This document shows, piece by piece, positions 1-7,420 of a stretch of DNA of 64,000 bases. The stretch lies in assembly GCA_003989075.1 (NCBI GenBank), contig RXIX01000003.1, forward strand, positions 1 to 64,000, read 5' to 3'. Position numbers and translations under genes: made by a program. Source of the stretch: Candidatus Competibacteraceae bacterium (lineage in GTDB: Bacteria; Pseudomonadota; Gammaproteobacteria; Competibacterales; Competibacteraceae). Within the stretch, counting starts at the first letter, position 1; each line of letters begins with the position of its first letter. The notes beneath the pieces are model-generated. The model ran no database searches. It saw only the letters and a program-made list of their open reading frames with translations, and was not told where the DNA came from.

Positions 1-565
1 GATGCGCCGTTTTTAACCCAGCATGGCTTCTATCTTAAATGGCCCGGCCCCTGGCCTTGACTGAGGGGTCCACTTTACACCACACCAGTCAGCAAGCACC
101 ACACGGGCGTTCGAAGTCATTCTGCAAGGCCCTGCACACCGCACAAGAGCATAGCCCCAGCGCAGGGCTAAAACCCTGGATAATCCGGACGCCCTTGACT
201 GCCTTCGCGAAAACAGGCTCTCTAGTCCAAAGAGGATATCAAGGGGTAATCACGGCTTCATGGCAGCAGACGGCGTATATAAACCCATGAAGATTTTCAT
301 GGTTTTTAGTAGCGGCTATCAGCAAGCGAAGTGCATCACCAGTCCATGGAAACCCGTGCCAGGGAAAAAGGCGTGACGCTTCCTACCACGGCGGGCGGCT
401 ACGGCTGCGACAAGGTGCGGGCATAGGGTTTTTTGAAGTAACGGCCAGACTGCCATGTACTACACTCCGCACTTGCCTATCCTTGATTCAGGCGGTTGAA
501 TTTCCTATCCCTACCGCCAGTCCACCGCCTTCCAATCACCGTTTCCAATCAGGAGTGACACCATC
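1..565. other. Stretch without a convincing gene
   Basis: No frame here has a recognisable protein. An open frame over about 39-290 has no ribosome binding site and no family resemblance. A hairpin followed by T residues lies at 285-307. From 344 a frame of under 30 codons reads MetGluThrArgAlaArg and ends TAG near 426; it could be the remnant of a small gene but cannot be assigned. The last 50 bases are the leader of the lipoprotein gene, with AGGAG just upstream of its ATG. Confidence 0.5.
285..307 (+). terminator. Terminator-like hairpin
   Basis: CCATGAA at 285-291 pairs with TTCATGG at 296-302 around a 4-base GATT loop and is followed by TTTTT. It has the shape of a short intrinsic terminator on the plus strand. 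No confident upstream gene is visible, so it may end a transcript that enters from outside the window. Confidence 0.35.
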
Positions 566-1051
566 ATGACCAATGCCAGCTGCAATCATCTGCACGGGGT
601 GCACGTGCGGCTAGTGGGGCTGGGCCTTCTTCTGGGCCTTTCTGCCTGCAGCAGTACCCTGCAACCGCCCCCCACCGCGCAGAGCATTGCCGGCCTAACA
701 CCCTCAGGTACCGTGACCCTGACCGAGGTCGTTGCGGTGGGTATGACGGGGGGAACTGGTTCGTTGACTTTCAAGGGGCGCACCTATCCGTTCAAGGTCG
801 TCGGTACGGTGATCGGACCCGGTGGCGCTTCCAAGGTCCAGGCCAGAGGCGAGGTCTACCAACTGAACCGTCTATCCGACTTTGAAGGTACCTATTCGGA
901 GGGAACGGGGCAGGCTGGACTTGCCACGTCGGGTAAAACGGAGTTGTGGATGCAGAACCAGTCGGGCGTAATCATGCACCTGACCGGCCCGAGCGAGGGC
1001 GTCGTGCTCTCGCTCGGGCGCGATGAGGTCCTGGTCCAGTTGGAGAAATAA
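566..1051 (+). CDS. Small lipoprotein, DUF1134/EipA-like
   Basis: 161 aa. A hydrophobic N-terminal segment ends in a lipobox (Leu-Ser-Ala-Cys, Cys28), so a lipid-anchored envelope protein is expected. The mature part is a small beta-rich domain (GSLTFKGRTYPFKVVG, then GEVYQLNRLSDFEGTY) resembling DUF1134/EipA-type envelope proteins, where a YxFxV strand is followed by a ValTyrAsnLeu-like strand; this assignment is from memory of the family pattern. AGGAG at about 551 supports the ATG. It stands alone, and no function can be inferred from neighbours. Confidence 0.7.
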   Translation: MTNASCNHLHGVHVRLVGLGLLLGLSACSSTLQPPPTAQSIAGLTPSGTVTLTEVVAVGMTGGTGSLTFKGRTYPFKVVGTVIGPGGASKVQARGEVYQLNRLSDFEGTYSEGTGQAGLATSGKTELWMQNQSGVIMHLTGPSEGVVLSLGRDEVLVQLEK

Positions 1052-1500
1052 ATCCACGTCACTGAACCGCCTGAACCAAGGCAAAACGAGCCGGTCCGGT
1101 GAAAAAACGCAAGGATGCGCGACAGCCCCACCGGCTTGAGTGAATGCGTAGAGCCTGGTCGCGTGCCAGCCCTGCCGATGATGGACACGGCTCCCGAAAC
1201 CGGCGGCTTTTAATCGATTCCCCGCGCCGGTTTTGCGGATTCCAATTGTGATCTTAGCGACAAAGCGGTCGTTTTGTCGCGCACAGACCACGACAAACCG
1301 CACAAATTACCGCACAACTTACTCATAAACTCTATCTTTTACAGTATGTTGTGATTTGTTACCGCCCGGCACAGCGTTTGCTGATAACTGAGGGCGGCCG
1401 ACTGTCGGCGGCGACGGAACCGCATCCGTCCTTGTAGTCTTGCGGTTTACCCGAATTGCGCGAAAAGCCCCGGCCTTACTTCGGCTTCGCTCAGTACAGG
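1052..1500. other. Gene-free stretch with REP-like repeat at its right end
   Basis: I see no supportable gene. Around 1315-1360 the sequence becomes AT-rich, unlike its surroundings, which may mark a promoter or the left boundary of the inserted element. At 1479-1500 lies a TTCGGCTTCGCTCAGTACAGG-type sequence related to the CTTCGACTGCGCTCAG repeat at 52888. The left end of the TnpB element probably lies here or just after it, but no target sequence or end could be fixed. Confidence 0.4.
1479..1500. repeat. Short REP-like repeat (TTCGnCTkCGCTCAG type)
   Basis: The sequence shares the core TTCG-CT-CGCTCAG-ACA with 52888-52909. It abuts the stop codon of the small RHH gene (TCA on the plus strand at 1501-1503), as its relatives abut or contain the ends of glycosyltransferase genes further right. 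Such dispersed palindromic repeats are common in proteobacterial genomes. Confidence 0.45.
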
Positions 1501-1674
1501 TCAGGGCGGGGATGGAGAGCGCGGCGAACGAAGTTCGCCTTCTTTTTGTGCCGCATAGTCAGAAAGCACTTTTTGGATCAGATTGGACAAATTGCGCCCG
1601 TCCAGTATAGCGAGTTTCCTCAGCCGTTCTTTCAGTTCCTTGTTGATTTTCATGTGCAAAATTTCGCTAGTCAT
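1501..1674 (-). CDS. Ribbon-helix-helix small DNA-binding protein
   Basis: 57 aa from the ATG at 1674 (MTSEILHMKINKEL); a start at 1653 is also possible and neither has a clear ribosome binding site. The pattern is a short beta-strand (ILHMKI), an amphipathic helix (KELKERLRKLAIL), a turn (DGRNLS) and a second helix (NLIQKVLSDYAAQ). This is the CopG/Arc/MetJ fold, which binds palindromic operators as a dimer. The last dozen residues are encoded by a hairpin and repeat edge and look non-native. It is transcribed away from tnpB with 37 bases between the ATGs, and two palindromes fill that gap, suggesting autoregulation and control of tnpB. Whether the gene belongs to the element or the host is not known. 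Confidence 0.65.
   Translation of the reverse strand: MTSEILHMKINKELKERLRKLAILDGRNLSNLIQKVLSDYAAQKEGELRSPRSPSPP
1523..1547 (+). repeat. Perfect hairpin with T tract
   Basis: GGCGAAC (1523-1529) and GTTCGCC (1533-1539) form a 7-bp stem with a GAA loop, followed by TTCTTTTT. It lies inside the 3' end of the RHH gene and points toward tnpB. It could be a terminator for plus-strand transcription entering the element, or the left-end subterminal hairpin of an IS200/IS605 element. Confidence 0.45.
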
Positions 1675-1682
1675 GTTGAATG

Positions 1683-1710
1683 CAATAATCTTTATTGTTA
1701 GTGTTAACAA
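1683..1710. promoter_or_regulatory. Two overlapping palindromes between RHH gene and tnpB
   Basis: CAATAA-TCT-TTATTG (1683-1697) and TTGTTA-GTGT-TAACAA (1695-1710) are both perfect inverted repeats, overlapping by three bases. They occupy nearly all of the gap between the divergent start codons and end one base before the tnpB ATG. The position suits an operator for the RHH protein overlapping both promoters. No clean -35/-10 pair is visible. Confidence 0.55.
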
Positions 1711-1711
1711 C

Positions 1712-2740
1712 ATGATACGCAGCTACCGCTATCGGCTCAAGGACTCCAGTTCCGCTTTGCAGCTCAACAGGTTGGCGCGGGCGTGCAACGTCGTCTGGAA
1801 CTTCTGCAACGAGTCGCAGGAACATGCGCTGCGCTGGCATCAGCGCTGGCCGACCTATCAGGACTTGTGCACATTAACCACCGGCAGCGGCAAGGAACTG
1901 GGCCTGCATTCGCAGACGGTTCAAGCGGTATGTGATCAATACGCCACGCGCCGCCAGCAATTCAAGAAACGTAAATTGCGCTGGCGTGGCAAGCGGTCGC
2001 CCGGCTGGATTCCTTTTAAAGCCTCTGGCGTTAAAGTGGTTGAAGATACCGTGCGGTATGCCGGTCACGTCTTTCGCTTCTGGAACAGTCGGGAACTATC
2101 CAGCCCGATTAAATGCGGCAGTTTCAGTCAGGATTCGCGGCAACGCTGGTACGTCAATTTTGTGGTTGAAGTGCCGGAAGCGGAAGCCACAACCGGAACC
2201 AGGCACATCGGCATTGACTTGGGTCTGAAGACGCTGGCGACCTGTTCGGATGGCCGCAAGATTGAAGCGCCGCGCTGGTATCGGCATCAGCAACGACGGA
2301 TTGCGGAACATCAGCGCAAGAAGCGTTCCCGGCAAGCGCGCAATCTGCACGCCAAGATTGCCAATCGGCGCTTGGATTTCCTGCACAAGGCATCTGATCG
2401 GCTCACCAAGGAATGTGAATTGATTGTCGTGGGCGATGTCGGAAGCGCCCGGCTGGCAAAAACGAAGATGGCCAAATCGGTCAATGACGCCGGTTGGGCC
2501 ACGTTTAAAACCCTGCTTTCCTATAAAGCGATTGCGCGGAAAGTGGTGTACAGAGAAGTCTCTGAGAGACTCTCAACCCAAACCTGTTCCGGTTGCGGTG
2601 CCATCGGCGGCCCAAAAGGTCGAGAAGGTCTTGGGGTCAGAGAATGGGTGTGCAGTGAATGCGGTGTGGTCCATGACCGTGACGTGAACGCGGCACTGAA
2701 CATTCTCCGTATGGGGCATCATACGCTGGCTCTGAAGTGA
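1712..2740 (+). CDS. tnpB: TnpB RNA-guided nuclease of IS200/IS605 type
   Basis: 342 aa from the ATG at 1712 (MIRSYRYRLK). An in-frame extension to 1583 is possible but would run through the RHH gene on the other strand and adds no family sequence. Family features: an N-terminal OrfB domain, RuvC-I with Asp169 (GIDLGLKTLA), a zinc ribbon with Cys292, Cys295, Cys314 and Cys317, and RuvC-III HDRD-x-N with Asp324. The usual RuvC-II glutamate motif (IxEDL) reads VVGDVG at 239-244, so Gly241 replaces Glu. Glu285, just before the zinc ribbon (VSERLSTQTC), is the likely substitute. TnpB uses a guide RNA from the element's right end to cut DNA and help retain the element. It is probably active because both aspartates are present. 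A repressor-like (TldR) role is less likely. Confidence 0.88.
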   Translation: MIRSYRYRLKDSSSALQLNRLARACNVVWNFCNESQEHALRWHQRWPTYQDLCTLTTGSGKELGLHSQTVQAVCDQYATRRQQFKKRKLRWRGKRSPGWIPFKASGVKVVEDTVRYAGHVFRFWNSRELSSPIKCGSFSQDSRQRWYVNFVVEVPEAEATTGTRHIGIDLGLKTLATCSDGRKIEAPRWYRHQQRRIAEHQRKKRSRQARNLHAKIANRRLDFLHKASDRLTKECELIVVGDVGSARLAKTKMAKSVNDAGWATFKTLLSYKAIARKVVYREVSERLSTQTCSGCGAIGGPKGREGLGVREWVCSECGVVHDRDVNAALNILRMGHHTLALK

Positions 2741-2802
2741 GTCAGGAATCCCCTCCCTTCAGAGCCTGCCCCCGCGTAGGCGGGGGGCGGGGAGGATGTC
2801 AA
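2700..2802 (+). ncRNA. Candidate TnpB guide RNA (omegaRNA) and right end
   Basis: The 3' end of tnpB runs into a structured segment. An outer CCTCCC (2752-2757) / GGGAGG (2790-2795) stem encloses an inner GCCCCCGC / GCGGGGGGC hairpin (2768-2788), followed by GATGTCAA. Known TnpB scaffold RNAs overlap the 3' end of tnpB and finish at the element end, with the guide read from flanking DNA. The guide would start at about 2803 (AGGTTTCCGAACGGCCAGTC), inside the patatin gene. The 5' boundary is nominal. Confidence 0.55.
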
Positions 2803-4019
2803 GGTTTCCGAACGGCCAGTCCCGGTGGCATCCTGTGCCAGGAATAGCCTTTGCTCGCCAGTTGATAACCGTAATCGAACAGGGCGCGCATATAGGCGGT
2901 GTCGAAATCCTCCCTGTGCACGGCCTGGAAGTCAGCACCGATATAGGCGAGGTGATAATCCAGGCCATCCTGCTGCGCGGTCAGATAGATGCGGTATAGA
3001 TCGCCGATGCCCTGGGTCTGGATGAGCGAGGAAATGGCGCGCCCGGCGATGGAGAGGGTGCTGCGCTCGACGGTGGCCCACTGCGGATCGAGGCGCGCGT
3101 TGCGGATGATATAGACCTTGCGCTCGCGGGCGGCGATTTTCATGCCTTCGCTGCGGGCGGTTTCAAACAGGCGCGGCGGATAGAGAAACACCTGGGCCAT
3201 GGCGCCGCCATCGACGTGCATTTCCTGATAGGGCTTGCCGTCCACTTCGACGTCGAACATGACCGGTGGGAATGCTGCCGGAATCGCCGCCGAGGCCAGC
3301 ATGATGCGGCGGAACAGGTCCAGCGCCCGGGGATCGGAACTGCTGGCGATGGCGCCCATGTTCCAGATCACCGGGCGGCGGGCATCAAGGTTGGTGGTGC
3401 CGATCATCAGCAGGCGGCCCTTTTCGGTGTACTCGCGGCCGATGCGCGCGAGCAGATCAGCGTTGATATATCTGGAAATCAGCCGCCAGAGCGGCTGGTT
3501 ATCGGCCAGGCCGTCGCTGGTCAGCGCCGCCAGCGCGCCCCGTGGCTCCAGGACATCCGGCGGACCGATGGTGGTGTACACGGCCCGCAGCTCATCGTCG
3601 TAGTCGGCGCCGAGGAAGGCAAACGGAGCGATCAGCGCGCCGGTGCTGACGCCCGTCACGCCCTTGAACTCGGGACGGGTACCGTTTGCGCTCCAGCCGA
3701 CCAGCAGACCGGCGCCGAATGCGCCATCATCACCGCCGCCGGAGATGGCCAGGAAACTGACCGGTGGCAATGGACCCTGGTGACCGCTGCGCACCAGATA
3801 CTCCCGTTCGCGCTGGGCAGAGGCGATGGCATCGCGGATAAAGGCATCGATATCGGTATCTACCCAGTAACGGGCGTTGGGAATGCCGGGAATGACGGCG
3901 CGGGTGGTATCTGCGGCTGGCACTGCAGCTTGACGTGGCAGCGTGGAGCAGCCGTGCAGCACAAGCAGCAGAACCGCGAAGGCTATGAGAATCAGTTGTG
4001 GGCGGGGCGGGTGATGCAT
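2799..4019 (-). CDS. Patatin-like phospholipase lipoprotein, 3' end altered by IS
   Basis: 406 aa. A signal peptide ends at a lipobox (Leu-His-Gly-Cys24). The patatin fold is clear: oxyanion motif SGGGDDGAFG (93-102), nucleophile GVSTG (Ser125) and the catalytic DGG (Asp270). It should hydrolyse acyl esters of lipids at the membrane. The C terminus ends VRKP, and the TGA stop (2799-2801 on the plus strand) lies inside the GATGTCAA end of the TnpB element, so the native last codons were probably removed by insertion. The catalytic dyad is untouched, so activity may be retained. It is followed on the same strand by nothing but the element. Confidence 0.87.
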   Translation of the reverse strand: MHHPPRPQLILIAFAVLLLVLHGCSTLPRQAAVPAADTTRAVIPGIPNARYWVDTDIDAFIRDAIASAQREREYLVRSGHQGPLPPVSFLAISGGGDDGAFGAGLLVGWSANGTRPEFKGVTGVSTGALIAPFAFLGADYDDELRAVYTTIGPPDVLEPRGALAALTSDGLADNQPLWRLISRYINADLLARIGREYTEKGRLLMIGTTNLDARRPVIWNMGAIASSSDPRALDLFRRIMLASAAIPAAFPPVMFDVEVDGKPYQEMHVDGGAMAQVFLYPPRLFETARSEGMKIAARERKVYIIRNARLDPQWATVERSTLSIAGRAISSLIQTQGIGDLYRIYLTAQQDGLDYHLAYIGADFQAVHREDFDTAYMRALFDYGYQLASKGYSWHRMPPGLAVRKP

Positions 4020-4089
4020 GGGTGTGGATGCTCCAAAGCCAATGACTGGTTATGCAGCAGAGGCGGGTGTTTGCATGACCGCCTGCGCC

Positions 4090-4869
4090 CTAATTCATGC
4101 TGGCGCGCAGTTTTACCAGCGCCTGATCAAAAGCCCCGACCTGAATCAGGCCCAGGCGCGGATATTCGATGTCGATGATGACATACACCGCCAGTCCCAT
4201 GACTGCAGCAAACGTGATCATATGCAGCCAATTGCGGGTTCTGACGCCGGCCATGCCGTAGCCGGCCAGCAGCGCCCCAGCCAGCGCCAGCCCGAACAGC
4301 AGCCCATAGATGATCAAAGGGGGGTGAATCTGGCTGGCCATGGTGCGGGTGGTGGTGATATCGATCATCTCATTAAGTGCGGGCAATAGCAGCATGGTCG
4401 CGGCGGGTGGCGCACCTTCCTGGCGACCGGCGGCAATCGCCTGGGTCCAGATGGTGTTCTGCAACTGCGTGGAGCGGGCGAGTTCGGCCCGCGCCGCTTC
4501 AATGTCGGGCAGTTTGCGGTAGACCTCCAGGCGCGAATCGAGATAGCGCCGGAACAGCTCGCGCAGCGCCGGTTGTGTATCAGCCGGCAACAGATCAAGG
4601 CGTAGATAAGCGGTGCCGATGGCATTGGTTTCCTGAACAATCAGGGCACGCCGATCATCAAAGCGCGCTGCTGCCCCGGAAAACGTAAACGCGATGAGCA
4701 GGCCGAGCAGCGCGAACACTGCGCCATCAACCGTGCTCGTGCCGGTTCGCGCGCCTTTGGCGTCCCGGGCCAGCCGGTGGTTACCGATGCGTCGCCCGAT
4801 TTCCAGGAGCAGTAGTACTCCAGCAAACAGGGCCAGCGTGATCAGGAAGGCAGTGAGTGTGTAGTTCAT
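4090..4869 (-). CDS. DUF4239 (bestrophin-like) membrane protein
   Basis: 259 aa with an N-terminal membrane helix (about 5-24), a second (about 48-66), a soluble helical middle rich in Arg/Glu (about 70-175), and two C-terminal helices (about 184-204 and 214-234). This layout and the GAVFALLGLLIAFTFSGAAARFDDRR segment match DUF4239, a bestrophin-like family of unknown role. It lies 70 bases upstream of the patatin gene on the same strand and could be co-transcribed with it. Confidence 0.7.
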   Translation of the reverse strand: MNYTLTAFLITLALFAGVLLLLEIGRRIGNHRLARDAKGARTGTSTVDGAVFALLGLLIAFTFSGAAARFDDRRALIVQETNAIGTAYLRLDLLPADTQPALRELFRRYLDSRLEVYRKLPDIEAARAELARSTQLQNTIWTQAIAAGRQEGAPPAATMLLLPALNEMIDITTTRTMASQIHPPLIIYGLLFGLALAGALLAGYGMAGVRTRNWLHMITFAAVMGLAVYVIIDIEYPRLGLIQVGAFDQALVKLRASMN

Positions 4870-5052
4870 CGATGGCTTGAGCCTTGGTGTGCGACGATGA
4901 AATGACTCGCTTGGAGATGTCCCGTCTGGAGCGTGTTAGCGACAGGGCCGTACAGCGCTGCACCAGGTTCCAGGTGAGAAGCGGATGAGTGACTCTGAAT
5001 ATGGATTATGATGGTGCTCATTTATAAGGCAACCCATAGCGGGAGAATCTCC

Positions 5053-5295
5053 ATGGACCTGATTGGATTTCTGTTGATTGGCCTGATTGCGGGCTGGATC
5101 GCCACCCACTTCATGCGCGGCAGTGGCATGGGTCTGGGGGGTAACCTGGTGGTGGGCGTGGTCGGTTCACTGGTTGGTGGTTTCCTGTTTCGCCTGCTGG
5201 GTTTTGCTGCGGTCGGTCTGATCGGCAAGCTGATTACCGCGACCGTCGGGGCGATGGTGCTCTTGTATGTGGTACGTGTGCTCAAGCAGGCCTAG
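5053..5295 (+). CDS. GlsB/YeaQ/YmgE family stress-response membrane protein
   Basis: 80 aa from the ATG at 5053, chosen because GGGAGA lies about 10 bases upstream; an in-frame upstream ATG at 5008 has no such site. Three Gly-rich membrane helices with IGLIAGWIA-type start and the GGNLVVGVVGSLVGGFLF motif are typical of the transglycosylase-associated (YeaQ) family, which is induced by envelope and general stress. The exact function is unknown. Confidence 0.85.
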   Translation: MDLIGFLLIGLIAGWIATHFMRGSGMGLGGNLVVGVVGSLVGGFLFRLLGFAAVGLIGKLITATVGAMVLLYVVRVLKQA

Positions 5296-5337
5296 GTTGC
5301 TCCGGTGATCGTAATGCTACGTGCGTCGTTTTAACTC

Positions 5338-6933
5338 ATGGATGTGTTATGGCTTTCCCTGGCGTTTGTGCTGGGTCTGGTTTTTCGTCATCTGGGCCAG
5401 CCGCCGCTGGTCGGTTATCTGGCTGCTGGGTTCCTGCTCAATGCCTTTGGCCAGCATGGCAATGAACTGCTTGAACAGGTTGCCCATGCCGGTGTGCTGC
5501 TGCTGCTGTTCAGTGTTGGCCTGAAGCTGCGCATCAAGAGCCTGGCGCGGCCCGAGGTCTGGGGTGGTGGACTGCTGCATCTGCTGGTGGGCAGCGCGCT
5601 GCTGGGTCTGGTGGCGCTGGCGGTTCTGGATCTGCCGGTCTGGCAGAGGCTGCTGCTGGTGACCACGCTAGGTTTCTCAAGCACGGTGCTGGCGGCCAAG
5701 GTCCTGGAAGAAAAGGCCGAGTTGCGCGCCTTTCATGGCCGGCTGGCCGTCGGCATCCTGATCATTCAGGATCTGGTGGCGCTGGCCCTGATGGCGTTTG
5801 CGGGTGCGGCGAGTCCATCGCCGTGGGCGCTACTGGCGCTGGGCTTGCCGCTGCTGCGGCCGCTGCTGACCCGCCTGCTCGACTGGAGCGGCCATGATGA
5901 GCTGCTGGTGCTATGTGGGCTGACCCTGGCGCTGGTGGTCGGCGGAATGGGTTTCGAACATCTGGGTCTGAGTGCGGAACTGGGTGCGCTGCTGCTGGGT
6001 GTGCTGCTGGTCGGTCATCCGAAGGCCATGGAACTGTCACGGGCGGTGTGGTCGCTGAAGGAAGTGCTGCTGGTGGGCTTTTTCCTGCAGATTGGCCTGA
6101 TGGGCCTGCCGAGCTGGGGCATGCTGGGTGGGGCGCTGCTGCTGGCGCTGCTGTTGCCGCTCAAGGCGGCGCTGTTCTTCTTTATCCTGGTGGCGTTTCG
6201 CCTGCGTGCGCGCACCGCGTTCCTGACCGCGCTGGCCCTGACCAGCTATAGCGAATTCACCCTGATCGTGGTCAAGTTCATGGTCGGCAACGGCCAACTG
6301 GGCACGGACTGGCTGGTGCTGCTGGCGATTACCGTGGCGCTGTCCTTCGTGATTGCCGCGCCGCTCAATCGGTTCGCCCATACTCTTTACGAGCGCTTCG
6401 AGCAGCGCCTGGCGCGTTTCGAGCGGCATGATCACCATCCCGACGAACAGCCGGTTTCGCTGGGCAGCACGCAGATCCTGATTATCGGCATGGGTCATAC
6501 CGGCACCGCCGCCTACAACTTCCTCAAGAAACGCCAGAATGTGCCGGAATTGCACCGGGTGCGCGTGGTTTCGGGCATCGATTCCGACCTGAACAAGGTC
6601 GAGCGGCATGTGCAGGAAGGCCGGCGCGTGGTCTATGCCGATGCCGAGGATCCGGGCTTCTGGCATCGGCTGCGCCTGGACGGGATTCGGGCGGTGATTC
6701 TGGCCATGCCCGATGCCGAGGCCAAGCAGATCGCCGCGCGGCAATTGCGTCGCCACGGGTTTCACGGCCTGATCAGCGCCATCAGCACCCATCCCGAAGA
6801 AGCGGCGCTTCTGCAGGCGGCCGGTGCAGACCTGACCTTTCTGGCCTTTAACGAAGTGGGTGTGGGTCTGGCCGAGCATGTCTGGGAGGCGCTGGAGCAG
6901 CGTGCCGCGCTACAGGTGGGCATTCGCAGTTGA
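5338..6933 (+). CDS. CPA2 cation:proton antiporter with RCK domain (KefB/YbaL-like)
   Basis: 531 aa. The first ~360 residues form about 11-12 membrane segments of the Na+/H+ exchanger domain (LGQPPLVGYLAAGFLLN near the N terminus, then a LLFSVGLKL segment). A short linker leads to a TrkA-N/RCK Rossmann domain (~378-500; IIGMGHTGTAAYNFL as nucleotide-binding loop). The family exchanges K+ or Na+ for protons and is gated by ligands on the RCK domain. It begins 42 bases after the YeaQ-like gene. Specificity cannot be read from sequence; YbaL-type is as likely as KefB/C-type. Confidence 0.87.
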   Translation: MDVLWLSLAFVLGLVFRHLGQPPLVGYLAAGFLLNAFGQHGNELLEQVAHAGVLLLLFSVGLKLRIKSLARPEVWGGGLLHLLVGSALLGLVALAVLDLPVWQRLLLVTTLGFSSTVLAAKVLEEKAELRAFHGRLAVGILIIQDLVALALMAFAGAASPSPWALLALGLPLLRPLLTRLLDWSGHDELLVLCGLTLALVVGGMGFEHLGLSAELGALLLGVLLVGHPKAMELSRAVWSLKEVLLVGFFLQIGLMGLPSWGMLGGALLLALLLPLKAALFFFILVAFRLRARTAFLTALALTSYSEFTLIVVKFMVGNGQLGTDWLVLLAITVALSFVIAAPLNRFAHTLYERFEQRLARFERHDHHPDEQPVSLGSTQILIIGMGHTGTAAYNFLKKRQNVPELHRVRVVSGIDSDLNKVERHVQEGRRVVYADAEDPGFWHRLRLDGIRAVILAMPDAEAKQIAARQLRRHGFHGLISAISTHPEEAALLQAAGADLTFLAFNEVGVGLAEHVWEALEQRAALQVGIRS

Positions 6934-7003
6934 GTGCGGGCGACAAATGCGCGGCGGCGTGGTCTGAAGCGGCGGTTGGATTCCATACCGCAGAGGCGAC
7001 ATC

Positions 7004-7405
<402 letters not shown>

Positions 7406-7420
7406 CGACCGGCGCGGCTG

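Larger units (their letters stand above)
1500..2802 (+). mobile_element. TnpB-only IS200/IS605 (IS1341-like) element
   Basis: The unit holds tnpB at 1712-2740, a divergent small RHH gene, and a structured right end. No Y1 or serine transposase TnpA gene is present, so the element is presumably immobile or moved in trans. The right end finishes with the GAGGATGTCAA-type sequence at 2793-2802 after nested hairpins, as is usual for TnpB guide-RNA ends in this family. The left boundary is not resolved and 1500 is nominal. Insertion beside the patatin gene is visible because that gene's stop codon lies in the element end. Confidence 0.6.

Noticed and set aside
220-245. AAAGAGGATATCAAGG resembling a TnpB element right end
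   Set aside because: It lacks the GGAATCCCC-hairpin part seen at 2744 and 43581, and AGAGGATATCAAGG alone is too short to call.
39-290. Open frame of about 83 codons at the left edge
   Set aside because: No ribosome binding site, low-complexity composition and no family resemblance; kept only as part of the gene-free stretch.
1583-1711. Longer start for TnpB
   Set aside because: The added 43 residues have no TnpB resemblance and run over the RHH gene and its palindromes on the other strand.
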